From positions 32,306,373 to 32,370,372 of the forward strand of contig NC_087065.1 of NCBI RefSeq assembly GCF_963678635.1: DNA of 64,000 bases, given 5' to 3'. The translations under genes and the position numbers were made by a program. Position 1 is the stretch's first letter; each line of letters begins with the position of its first letter. The notes under the pieces were generated by a model, which was not told the origin of the DNA, did not search any database, and worked only from the letters and a program-made list of their open reading frames with translations. Below, one piece after another: positions 21,489 through 30,506 of the stretch. Source of the stretch: Symsagittifera roscoffensis (lineage: Eukaryota; Xenacoelomorpha; Acoela; Convolutidae).

Positions 21489-24400
21489 TCATTCGGTATA
21501 TTTTGTATCATTTCCGTTGATGATACATCTAAGATATTCTTGTAATGAACGGTTCATACCTTCGACTAAGCCGTTTGTCCAAGGTGCATGAGATGTACGT
21601 GGTTTGTGTTTAATGTTATATAAATGACATAGTGTGATAATTTCATTATTTATGAATTCTGTACCGTTGTCTGTAACTAAAATTTCTGGTAGTCCGAATT
21701 TTGCTATCCAGTGTTCATAGAGTGTTGTGTAAGCGTAATAAGCGTTACAATGTGGTACTGGGTTAAGTGCTACATAATGTGTAAATGCGTCAACAATTAC
21801 CATAATGTAGGAGTTTCCTTCTGATGAGGGTGAAATTGGTCCCTTAGTATCAAATGAGATACGATGATTAAAGTACAAACTTTGTCCTTTAAAATCTTGT
21901 TTTTGTGCTATTTGTTTTTGATTCGGGTAAGGTTTATTTAGTTGACATACTATACAATCATTGCATAGTACTTTTATCCAAATTGGTGCATTTGGGAAAT
22001 AAAAGTTTTGTATAAAATTTGAATATGTTTTTTCTGATCCAGAGTGTCCTTTAATATTTTGTGTATGTGAAATATTAAAAGCTATAAGAATCATACTTAA
22101 AGGGAGACATGGAACTGTAGATTCATTTAGGTTATACTCTAAAAGGTCTGTATTTTCGTTAATTGTTGTGTTGTTAAATTTGCGAAAGTATCGGAGGAGT
22201 GTTTTGTTTCCTAGAATGGTTGAATCTGCTTTGATAGGTTTAGTTTTATATTTGTGCCATGATTTTAGTTGTCTAATTATCGGGTCAAGATTTTGATATT
22301 GTTTCAGTGTTGAAACTGTAATTGTTTCTGTTGGGGGGAGAAAAATGTTTTCGATTTCTAATTTAGATAAGGGTATTGTGTCAAGTGGGTCGTGAAGGTC
22401 AAAAACTTGATTTATTGTGTATTTTGAATCATTTGTTTGTGGTCCTGATAAATTTATTTTATCAGTTAAATCTTCTTTTTCAATTAGTGGAAAATTGTCT
22501 TTCTTATGTGGGTGTTGTTTTGTTCGTTTTTGTTGGGTGTTATTTTTTATCCATTGAGAATATGGGATTGGTTTGAAAGTTGATGTTCCAAGTAAATCAA
22601 CTTCATAATGATTATTTTGACAATCTAAATAAAGTGGGAAATGTTGTAAATTATTTATTTGTGATTGTTCAATATCAGTTTTTACTGCATATTTGCATTC
22701 CAATCGGGGTGATGTTTCGTTTTCTGCAAGGTAGAATTTTATGTTTTTGGGTATTTCAACTGTTGTTTTTCGTGTAAGTAATTCAGGTGGTGTATTTCGA
22801 CTTAAGGTGTCTGGTAATGCAAGATTTTTTCCTGTAGTCCAAACTATATGTAAGTTTGGAAATTTCATTAGAATTAGTTGAAATCTGTAAACTCGGTGGT
22901 TTGGGTTAGATTTTTGTGTAAAGAGAAAGATGATTGGTTTATGGTCTGTGAATAGAACTGTTGGATGTTTTGATCCAAGTATCAGAAATTCATATTCTGT
23001 CAGTGTATATATTATGGCTGTGCATTCTCTCATTAGAGTTGAGAGTCGTAGCTCTGCTTGAGTGAATAATCGAGAATTTGCTGATATGAGGTTCATTTTA
23101 TTTGTACCATTATGTGATTGTAATAGTGCTGCACCGATGCCAAAGTTCGAAGCATCGCACATTGCATAAAATGGTTGATTTGAGTCTGGAATTGTGTTTG
23201 AAATTTGTTCAGTTAAAAGTTTCTTTATTTCTTCAAATCGTGTTTGATGTTCTGTGTTCCATTCAAAATTATTTTGTTGTCTAAGGATGTTATAAAATGG
23301 TCGTAGATGTAATTGCATTTTATAAACATATTTACTTAAAAAGTTTAACATTCCAAGAAATTCTTGGATTTTCTTTTTATTTGTTGGTGGTTGAAGTTTT
23401 TTAATAGCGTCAATGCGTGATTTCAATGGAGTGATTGTTTTTCTTTCTATATTATGTCCTAAGAATTTAACTCTTGTCAAAAAGAAGTGTGATTTATCGG
23501 GGGCGGCCTTCAGATTTTCGTTCTGAAGTATTTGGTGATATTTTTCTAAAACATTGAACATCTCGTCTTTTGTTTGTGATTGCATAAAAACATCGTCTAA
23601 ATAGGTGATTGCGTTTTTCTTGAGTATTAGTGGTCTAAAAATTTTGCTCATAAAAGCTGAAAATGCTGCTGGTCCTATGGATATTCCATAGAATAAGCGG
23701 TTGAATTCATATTGTTGGTTTCCGATAACAAATTGTGTTAAACGTCGTGATTGTTCATCTAGTGGCATTTGATTGTATGCACTATTCATATCGGCGGTTG
23801 TAAAGTATTTGCCGTTTATTTTTGTTAAAATAACTTGTATTGGTTCAATGGGCCAATTACATTTTGATTCATCTATGAGTGAATTGAGGTATCTAGCGTC
23901 GAGAACGATTTTCAATGATTCTCCTTTAGCTAGTATGATAACAGGGTTGATGAATGTGTTGCCTTTTGGTTGTTCTTCTTTGTTTACTGGTGATATAATG
24001 TTGTATTGTTCTAAAATGTCGAGTAATCTGTTTACTTTATCATGTAAGTGAATTGGTACTTTACTTGCTCTCTGTTTTTTGAAAACTGCGTCTGGTTTTA
24101 ACGGGAGATGTAGTGATGAACTGATTTTTCCAACGTCGAATTTTGATGTTGCATAGACTGATGAATATTTAATTAGCTGTTTGGCTAATTTTTCGAATTC
24201 GTCTTGTGTTATTTGTGAATGTTGGAAATTAAACATTGTTAAAAATTTCTGTTGGTCCTCTGTGTAGTTACTTATGTTGAATGTAGGTTTGAAATATGGA
24301 GTTTTTGTGAAATAATCCGTATTTCTGTTTTCGTTACTTATTATATTATTTATAGATAATTCTTCATTAAGAATTGTAGATTGGCAAATATCTAGTAATT

Positions 24401-24893
24401 GGAGTATATTATTTACGCGATAGGCTTTTTCGTGTATTGGTGATATTGTAGCGTTGGTTTCACAATATCCTAAAAGTCCTAAAGGTAATGTTTTTTGGTA
24501 AGGTGTGTTGTTATAGACATGTAAGGAAATAATATCTGAATTCGAATTTTTCAAATATTTTATTGATGATATTGTGATTTTGAAAAATTTGTGAATAGGT
24601 TTGAATTCAAATTCTGACATATAAAATTTTTGTTTGTTTTGTTCTTTATCATATTGGTGAACTTGTTTGATTGAAAAATTATAGATATTTCCTGATAGTG
24701 GTTTTAGGTGTTTTCTTTGTTGGTTAAATATCGGGTAGAATTTTGAAAAGAATGGTGGTTGTTTATTTAATCTTTGAAAAAATGTTAAGGATGTTTCTTT
24801 TGTTTTTGTATATTTATCTTTGATTAATATTTTACTATTTAGTATGTTAATTGTTGGTATATACTTCGAAATAAATGGTATTCCAATGATATT
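21489..24893 (-). CDS. pol: Pol: end of protease, RT, RNase H, integrase core
   Basis: Continues in the same frame as gag-pro after the single TAA at 24896-24894. The first part completes the protease (IIGIPFISKY). Counting from the first internal Met (24620), RT carries FTTADMNSAYNQMP and the catalytic YLDD near residue 341. RNase H has CDAS near 487 and DHKP further on. The integrase zinc domain has H..GH..C-N-D-C-I-V-C near 853-892. The DDE core shows SFDTKG near 920, VTDNGTEF near 983 and GLVEGMNR near 1016, so all three catalytic acids are present. Domain order RT-RH-INT is that of Ty3/gypsy. The frame is closed by a TGA (21491-21489) at a position where related integrases usually have Trp. 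No start codon of its own is needed if it is made as a Gag-Pol fusion. Confidence 0.92.
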   Translation of the reverse strand, partial: NIIGIPFISKYIPTINILNSKILIKDKYTKTKETSLTFFQRLNKQPPFFSKFYPIFNQQRKHLKPLSGNIYNFSIKQVHQYDKEQNKQKFYMSEFEFKPIHKFFKITISSIKYLKNSNSDIISLHVYNNTPYQKTLPLGLLGYCETNATISPIHEKAYRVNNILQLLDICQSTILNEELSINNIISNENRNTDYFTKTPYFKPTFNISNYTEDQQKFLTMFNFQHSQITQDEFEKLAKQLIKYSSVYATSKFDVGKISSSLHLPLKPDAVFKKQRASKVPIHLHDKVNRLLDILEQYNIISPVNKEEQPKGNTFINPVIILAKGESLKIVLDARYLNSLIDESKCNWPIEPIQVILTKINGKYFTTADMNSAYNQMPLDEQSRRLTQFVIGNQQYEFNRLFYGISIGPAAFSAFMSKIFRPLILKKNAITYLDDVFMQSQTKDEMFNVLEKYHQILQNENLKAAPDKSHFFLTRVKFLGHNIERKTITPLKSRIDAIKKLQPPTNKKKIQEFLGMLNFLSKYVYKMQLHLRPFYNILRQQNNFEWNTEHQTRFEEIKKLLTEQISNTIPDSNQPFYAMCDASNFGIGAALLQSHNGTNKMNLISANSRLFTQAELRLSTLMRECTAIIYTLTEYEFLILGSKHPTVLFTDHKPIIFLFTQKSNPNHRVYRFQLILMKFPNLHIVWTTGKNLALPDTLSRNTPPELLTRKTTVEIPKNIKFYLAENETSPRLECKYAVKTDIEQSQINNLQHFPLYLDCQNNHYEVDLLGTSTFKPIPYSQWIKNNTQQKRTKQHPHKKDNFPLIEKEDLTDKINLSGPQTNDSKYTINQVFDLHDPLDTIPLSKLEIENIFLPPTETITVSTLKQYQNLDPIIRQLKSWHKYKTKPIKADSTILGNKTLLRYFRKFNNTTINENTDLLEYNLNESTVPCLPLSMILIAFNISHTQNIKGHSGSEKTYSNFIQNFYFPNAPIWIKVLCNDCIVCQLNKPYPNQKQIAQKQDFKGQSLYFNHRISFDTKGPISPSSEGNSYIMVIVDAFTHYVALNPVPHCNAYYAYTTLYEHWIAKFGLPEILVTDNGTEFINNEIITLCHLYNIKHKPRTSHAPWTNGLVEGMNRSLQEYLRCIINGNDTKYTE

Positions 24894-27800
24894 TTATTTA
24901 ATATCAGTGATATGGAATATTTGTTTAAATGGCTTATTTAAAATTTTGCTTTGTTCCATTGTTCTGGTGGGGAGGAGAAATAATTGGATTTTTCCGTAGT
25001 TTATCAATGTTGATCCTTGTGCTGTTGCTAACTTACTGGAGGTTTCAAGAGGTGTTAGCTTTGGGTGTAAGGTTTTTATTTCATTCCATGTGGGGATGTT
25101 TATTATGTTTGATTCTGCTCCTGAATCAATTAAAAAATCTATTTCAAGGTCTGGTGGTTGAAATTCTTTGTTTCTTGGGCTTTCTAAGAGAAATGGTATT
25201 GTCCAAATTTTTTCTTTGGGTTGTTCTTTTTGTATATTTTGATAAATGTGGTTTGTATTCAAGCATTTTGTTTTGGTATTTTTATTGGTTTGATCTGTAG
25301 TGTTAATCTCGTTTGTTTCTTGCGTCGTTGGTGTGGAATTTATGGGTGTAGTGTAATAATTTTGAAGAAATTCTGATTGATTTTCATATATGTGTGATGA
25401 AAAAGGTTCTTCATATATAACAGATTCATAGTCATTTTCGACTTTTATCATATTGATAGAAAGAGTGTTTTCAGTATCACTTTCTGAATCTGATGATGTA
25501 CAGTTTATTTGATTGAGTTGTAACGTATCAGTTACTGTGTCATCAATACCTGGAGGGTCTGATGTTGTTTCTGGATTTGACTGTACTTGATTGATTTGTC
25601 TTTGATGTTTAGGTGTACTACTTCTGTGGCGATTATTAGAATTATTATAGTTATTATTATTCCGGTGTGGTGATTGGGAATAATTTCTATAACGATTATT
25701 ATAACTTGAGTGTCGATTTTGTGAATTATTTCGTGATCTGTTTTGGTAATTATTGTTTGGTCTGTTATAGTTCGATCTATTATATGAGTTATTCCTTGAT
25801 CGATTGTTCGGGTAATTCTGGTTTCGGTTGTTTGAATAACTTCTATTTCGATTATAGGAGTAGTTTCTATTCCTATTGTATGATGAATTTCGTGATTGGT
25901 TGTTTGGATAGTAGTTATTTCTTGATTGGGAATTAGATCTAGAAACAAATCGTTGTGTATTTGAATTTGATCTGGAGTAGTTATTTCGACTATTTGGTCT
26001 ATTGTAGTGATTTTGTGATGAATTATACGTGTTTCTTCGTTCTGGTGATCTTCCTCTATAACTTGAGTTATATGGTGATTGATTTCTTGTATAATTTGTA
26101 TTGTTCGGGAGTGGTTTTCCTGAACTGTTGTTGCTGTGGACTGTTTTGTTCGGTAGATTTTGATCTTTTTTCATGTATTGATAGAATGATTTATTTGGTT
26201 CTTTATATTTTTGAGGTTTATTTTGATTGTCTTGCTGTTTTTGTCTACATTCGGAAATACTGTGTCCGTATCGTCGGCAATAATTACACCATTTTTTGAA
26301 AGATGGTTTGCCTTTAAAGTTTGGGTTCTTTTCGTAGATATTGAGTATTTCAGTGATTTTTTCAACGAGGTCTGTCTCTGATTCCTGTATATTATTAATA
26401 TTAGTGGGAGTCGTTTCAATTCTGTTAACGTATTGTAATTTCAGATTTTCCGTTTCTTCTAGTTTCATCGTGATTTCTGCTTGTTCTAATTTGTCTACTA
26501 GTTTTCGAAAATCTAAATCGGGTTCTCGAATTGAAGAAGGATGGGATGCTCTCTTTTTTATTGCTATTTTCCTTAATTGTGGTGTTAAGGTCATCATTAA
26601 GATTTCTGTCATCTTTGTGTTTTTATAGTCATGTGTATTTAATGAATATGCTTTTCGAACTAGTGTTTCGATTCGTACTGCTATTTGCTTGATGGTTTCG
26701 TTTGGTAATCTGCGAATTTCATTACATAAAACTCTTTGTTGTTGTTTGTTTCTTTCGGAGTCAAACATTTTTGAAAATTCTTGTGTAAACCTTTTCCAGT
26801 TTGATTTTATTTCTAGAGGTAGTACTGAAAACCATTTTTGGGCTGCGCCATCTAAGGTTGTTTGTATTAACGCTGTGCGTCGATGTATCCAATTTTGATG
26901 TAGTGGCGTATTAATTGGTTCAGGTCCAATATTTAAAATCAGGTTTGCTGTTACTGCATTTAAATAATCTTCTACAGAGTATTCAGGGTCTGTTACTGTG
27001 AAAACCATTAAAGGTTTGTTTGATGTTATTGATGATCCACCCATAAGGTATGGATTCATTGTCATTTGTAATGATTCTGCTGCATTTGGCATTTGAGAAA
27101 AATTTGAAAGTTGGTTTCTTGTTATTTCATGTTGTTGGAGATAATATGGGAGTGGTATTTCATTTTGCATTTGTGATGGTTGATACGAGTGTGCAGTCAT
27201 TGGATTTTGTTGTTGAATTGGTTGAAAAGATTGTGTATTAATTGGATTTTGTTGTTTAATTGGTTGTTGATTTTGTGCATCTATTGGTTGTGGAGAAAAA
27301 TTTCTATGATTTGTACGTGTTCTCTGTATTCCTTGTTTACGATATTCTTGAGTATTTTGTGCAAATATATCTGGTTGTAAGAAATCATCATCTGAGGATA
27401 AATAATCCATTTGATAAGATGTCTGTTTTTTATTTTTATTTTGTTGAAAAAATGGGTAATTTTCACTGTGATCCCGTGGAGGATTTGTTTGGAAATTTGT
27501 TGAATTAGGTTGGGCCATTGGGTTATCCCAATTTCGAGATCTTGTATATTGGTTAAAATTTCTTTGTGGTTGATTATATGTTTTTGATGGATGTGTATAA
27601 TTATAATTATGGTCTGCAAAGTTGTTTCTAGTGAATGTTTTGCGTGTTTTTGATGGTATTGTCATGGGTCTGTATGTTTGGTAATCCATATGTGAATATT
27701 TAGGGGCAACCGAAGGTTTAACGGTTGATTGTAAGGTTACCTGTGTTTGTGAAGGATTTGTATTTCTTGGTGTTGTTAAATTTGGGCGTATTGGTGAAAT

Positions 27801-28811
27801 ACTTTGTTGTGTAGTTGTTGTGTGTACAATTTCTTCATTTATGAAGTGTGATGGTGTCTGGATATCTTGTTGAGTAAGATTCCTAGTTCCATTGAGGTTT
27901 TCATTGTGTATAACTGTAGAGTTTAAACTATTATTTTGTGTATCGGGTAAAAATGTATTATAGTTTAATGGTGTTGCATCAATTGTTAATGGTATTACTC
28001 TTACATAATCTCTTATGTAAGATATTGTACCTATTGCTTGACTTGAGATTGATTGTGGAAAGCTTATAAATGCGGGATGAGACCATTCGGGGTCCCAAAC
28101 ATAATCTGATTGTTCTGTGATAGCGGTATCATCGTTCGAATTTTGGGGTCTAAAATTTTTTCTTGCTTGTGCAATTAAATCAATATTGTGTGTGAAATAA
28201 TCTATTATGAACCATGCCAAAATTTTTTGTAGATCGTGTTTTGTATGTTGTGAAACGTCGTCTTTCGTGAAATTTTCTTTAATGATGTTTAAATAACTAG
28301 AGAGTAGTGTGATTTCATGTCGTACTTTCAAATGTTTAGATGTTTCTGTCGGTGAGACATTTGTTATTGGGATTTCGTTTTCTAATATCGAAATATAACT
28401 ATATATTATTGCGAAAACTTCATTGGTGAATATGGAGTTTGCTCTTTGTGAGTTATGGTATTGGATGCTTTTTATATATTCTGAAAAAACTTTTGAAAAT
28501 TCTAAATCAAGATCGTCTGTTTGAATTGTATATTTTCTATTATTATGGTTTGGTGAGGTGAATTCTATGGAGCAGATTCCATACTGTTGTGTTATGTTGC
28601 ATATATCTTTTAGATAGTGATCTATGATTTGTCTTTTGATTTTTACATCGGGGAACTCTGTTTTACATGGACTGATTCCGGGTTCAAATAAATTTACGAG
28701 TAAATTTTGACAAAATATGTGTTGTCCTCTATCAGTATCTGCGTCTACTATAAAAGGAAAGATTTCATCATCATCTGGAGTTTCTTCACCTGGGGTGTGC
28801 GTTGAACTCAT
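24894..28811 (-). CDS. gag: Gag and first part of protease, 1305 aa
   Basis: Structural polyprotein. Residues about 600-760 hold a retrotransposon-gag capsid-type region (W..RR..L, AQKWFSVLP, F..EF...F). A perfect CCHC zinc knuckle (CNYCRRYGHSISEC) lies near residue 840. Residues about 905-1070 form a striking Asn/Tyr/Arg/Ser-rich tract like an RS domain, likely to bind RNA. The retropepsin motif LIDSGAESNI has its catalytic Asp near 1229. The long N-terminus (about 600 residues) is unfamiliar, with a Gln/Asn/Pro-rich second half. The ATG lies inside the end of the 155-aa ORF (26-nt overlap). The frame ends at TAA after ..HITDIK, inside the protease fold. Sister copies have CAA or CAT at this codon, so the stop is probably a mutation and not recoding. 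Copy A keeps an intact knuckle at about 37075-37118. Confidence 0.9.
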   Translation of the reverse strand: MSSTHTPGEETPDDDEIFPFIVDADTDRGQHIFCQNLLVNLFEPGISPCKTEFPDVKIKRQIIDHYLKDICNITQQYGICSIEFTSPNHNNRKYTIQTDDLDLEFSKVFSEYIKSIQYHNSQRANSIFTNEVFAIIYSYISILENEIPITNVSPTETSKHLKVRHEITLLSSYLNIIKENFTKDDVSQHTKHDLQKILAWFIIDYFTHNIDLIAQARKNFRPQNSNDDTAITEQSDYVWDPEWSHPAFISFPQSISSQAIGTISYIRDYVRVIPLTIDATPLNYNTFLPDTQNNSLNSTVIHNENLNGTRNLTQQDIQTPSHFINEEIVHTTTTQQSISPIRPNLTTPRNTNPSQTQVTLQSTVKPSVAPKYSHMDYQTYRPMTIPSKTRKTFTRNNFADHNYNYTHPSKTYNQPQRNFNQYTRSRNWDNPMAQPNSTNFQTNPPRDHSENYPFFQQNKNKKQTSYQMDYLSSDDDFLQPDIFAQNTQEYRKQGIQRTRTNHRNFSPQPIDAQNQQPIKQQNPINTQSFQPIQQQNPMTAHSYQPSQMQNEIPLPYYLQQHEITRNQLSNFSQMPNAAESLQMTMNPYLMGGSSITSNKPLMVFTVTDPEYSVEDYLNAVTANLILNIGPEPINTPLHQNWIHRRTALIQTTLDGAAQKWFSVLPLEIKSNWKRFTQEFSKMFDSERNKQQQRVLCNEIRRLPNETIKQIAVRIETLVRKAYSLNTHDYKNTKMTEILMMTLTPQLRKIAIKKRASHPSSIREPDLDFRKLVDKLEQAEITMKLEETENLKLQYVNRIETTPTNINNIQESETDLVEKITEILNIYEKNPNFKGKPSFKKWCNYCRRYGHSISECRQKQQDNQNKPQKYKEPNKSFYQYMKKDQNLPNKTVHSNNSSGKPLPNNTNYTRNQSPYNSSYRGRSPERRNTYNSSQNHYNRPNSRNNYSRSNSNTQRFVSRSNSQSRNNYYPNNQSRNSSYNRNRNYSYNRNRSYSNNRNQNYPNNRSRNNSYNRSNYNRPNNNYQNRSRNNSQNRHSSYNNRYRNYSQSPHRNNNNYNNSNNRHRSSTPKHQRQINQVQSNPETTSDPPGIDDTVTDTLQLNQINCTSSDSESDTENTLSINMIKVENDYESVIYEEPFSSHIYENQSEFLQNYYTTPINSTPTTQETNEINTTDQTNKNTKTKCLNTNHIYQNIQKEQPKEKIWTIPFLLESPRNKEFQPPDLEIDFLIDSGAESNIINIPTWNEIKTLHPKLTPLETSSKLATAQGSTLINYGKIQLFLLPTRTMEQSKILNKPFKQIFHITDIK

Positions 28812-29253
28812 TTTTCCGTTCGATGACTGTTAATATGTAATTATTAATGTGTCGAATTGGTTGATTCCAATTGTATAGATGTACTGGTTTGTGTTTGTAC
28901 TGTTTTTTTATTCTTCTTTTTCCTCTTTGTGATGAATTTGAAGTTGTTTCTGAGTCAGAGAAATATAATTGATCGTGAATTGGGCAATTTTTATCTATTG
29001 ATTCTTTTAGTTTGTAAAGTTCGTCTAAACTGTTGGTTTCTGATTCTGAAAATGCGTTTCGATTTTTTGAAAATCTTTTTCGTGTTATTTGTCTTTGTTT
29101 AGTTATTATTTTCCTCTTTAGTGTTTGTCGTTTTGTGCGAATGTATCCAACTGTTTGTGTATGAGGTGTGATTACAAGGTCGTATTTTTTGTTATTTATT
29201 TCACAATTGTGTAAAACGATTGTTTGTTTATTTCCTAGGTTTTTAAATGACAT
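28786..29253 (-). CDS. 155-aa basic ORF overlapping the start of gag
   Basis: An intact frame ending 26 nt inside gag, in a different frame. The middle is strongly basic (RTKRQTLKRKIITKQRQITRKR), followed by an acidic Ser-rich patch (FSDSETTSNSSQ) and another basic stretch (RGKRRIKKQYKHK), suggesting nucleic-acid or nucleolar binding. Copy A keeps a decayed version (34140-34510) with the same order: ITPHRQTIG-like start, basic middle, YFSDSESTS, and RRNKK. That conservation shows it is a genuine gene of the family. Ty3/gypsy elements do not usually encode a separate ORF before Gag; the function is unknown. Confidence 0.8.
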   Translation of the reverse strand: MSFKNLGNKQTIVLHNCEINNKKYDLVITPHTQTVGYIRTKRQTLKRKIITKQRQITRKRFSKNRNAFSESETNSLDELYKLKESIDKNCPIHDQLYFSDSETTSNSSQRGKRRIKKQYKHKPVHLYNWNQPIRHINNYILTVIERKNEFNAHPR

Positions 29254-30185
29254 AAGGTTTAGAATGACGGATGCAAAGGTTGTTAAATGATTTTTATTTT
29301 CTTAAACTGTTAGTTCTTACGATTTTTTGGTTAGCTTAACCTGGGTCTATTTGTTCAGGGTTGGAGAGAAAAGTATATCGATTCCGAAGAATGATTTTTA
29401 CTTTCTCGTGACTAGTATAAGCTAAGGTGTTAACTTACTTAATCTTACTTAGGGGTAGTGATTGTGTTCAAGGGTTGGAGAATAGTAAATCGATCCACAA
29501 GGTTCAGGTATAATTAGAACGCGAGTAGTTCGTTAGATACTATTTTAAACTTACTAAGTCTAAGATTTATCCTGGGTCTGTTAAGAGGGGGGGTCAAGTG
29601 AAGGATGAATAACCGAAGTTCTTCACTGTTTACCCTAATTTGAATGATTAGTTTTGTTTAAAAATTTCTATTAGTCTTGGGTCTTTAGAAAGGGTTGGGT
29701 AGTGAATCGACGTTTGAGGTCGTTAGACACTAATTAAGTGGGTGGGGGAGAACAAAGTTGTTCTGTTTGATCCAAGGATAAGCCTTGATGATCAAATTTG
29801 AAATTTAATTAAGTAGAAAATGATTTAAGATCCAAGGATAAGCCTTGATGATCTGGTTTTAAAATTAAGTGAATTTAAGTTTTAATAAAATTTTAAATGT
29901 GTGTAAAGGAAAGATTTAGTGTTTTGATGATATTAGTGGGTTTATGATTGCTGTTATGTTTTAGGTGATGGAGCTGGAATCAACAGGATGATTTATGATT
30001 ACTAACCATTTATTGTCATGCTACTAATTTTTATTTTTTATTTTTCAATAAATATTTTTCAAACATATTTTGTATATTACTGCAGAGTTTTAGGAGAACG
30101 ATCTTAGATCTTTTTATCAATCGTTATTGTATATTAATAAATTTGTTTAGCGCCTGAAATGATTTTGAAGAGTAACTTCAAGGTT
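29254..30185 (-). other. Structured noncoding leader
   Basis: About 930 bases with no long frame on the element strand. It holds modules repeated in the leader: GGTTGGAGA..ATCGAT-like units near 29356, 29470 and 29690, and two 25-base hairpin units (29769-29793, 29829-29853). The copy A leader (33148-34130) keeps recognisable versions in the same order. The position between the primer-binding site and Gag suits RNA dimerisation or packaging signals; that role is inference. Confidence 0.65.
29769..29853 (-). repeat. Repeated leader hairpin, two copies 60 bp apart
   Basis: On the element strand each unit contains CAAGG-CTTAT-CCTTG, a perfect stem with a 5-base loop, flanked by GATC on both sides. 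Copy A keeps three related units near 33517, 33566 and 33627. In the unit at 33566 the loop region has changed but pairing arms remain. Confidence 0.7.
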
Positions 30186-30419
30186 TTATGTTTGCAAATG
30201 GAAATCTAAATTCATTGCAAGTAGTATTCTAAATATAAAAGTTTGTTCTGGCTTTTGCCGAACTATCATATAACTATACGGCAAGTTTCTACTTTGTCGT
30301 ATGTCGTCTTTGGTTCGAGGTCTTCTTCCAATTCCGGGTAGTTCTGTTATGGTTCGGAATATTGGCTCTGATCTATTGAGTCGTAGAGACATTTCGATTA
30401 AATTATTGTCGTATAACAT
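30186..30419 (-). CDS. 77-aa leader ORF
   Basis: Small frame 87 bases downstream of the 5' LTR. It is weakly basic with no membrane segment. A homologous frame survives in copy A (32929-33147): both share NLIE near the start and end with QKPEQTFIFRIL versus RKPQQTFVFRIL, followed by a similar short tail. Conservation at the protein level in otherwise decayed DNA argues for coding. Possible roles are a short regulatory protein, an upstream ORF controlling Gag translation, or a first exon for spliced messages (an AAAGTAGAA donor-like site lies inside). None is proven. Confidence 0.7.
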   Translation of the reverse strand: MLYDNNLIEMSLRLNRSEPIFRTITELPGIGRRPRTKDDIRQSRNLPYSYMIVRQKPEQTFIFRILLAMNLDFHLQT

Positions 30420-30486
30420 TTTGTAAATGTTTTTGTCTAATTTCTAATCTATTTTGGTTAATTCTAATCTATTAAGGTCTTGTTCG

Positions 30487-30504
30487 AGACTTATGGTCGC
30501 ACCA
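30487..30504 (-). promoter_or_regulatory. Primer-binding site
   Basis: Two bases after the 5' LTR the element strand reads TGGTGCGACC, starting with the TGG that pairs with the CCA end of a tRNA. Copy A has TGGTGCGATC at the same place after its LTR (32857 onward). I could not name the tRNA with confidence. Confidence 0.75.
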
Positions 30505-30506
30505 GA

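Noticed and set aside
21489-24894. Alternative genetic code (TAA and TGA as sense codons)
   Set aside because: TAA and TGA end the other ORFs at sensible, overlapping positions, the dynein exons use TGG for Trp and have no internal stops, and sister copies carry ordinary sense codons at the TAA site.
25532-25948. 138-codon minus-strand and 123-codon plus-strand frames inside gag
   Set aside because: They are alternative-frame or antisense readings of the repetitive Asn/Arg/Ser-rich gag tract and neighbouring coding sequence.
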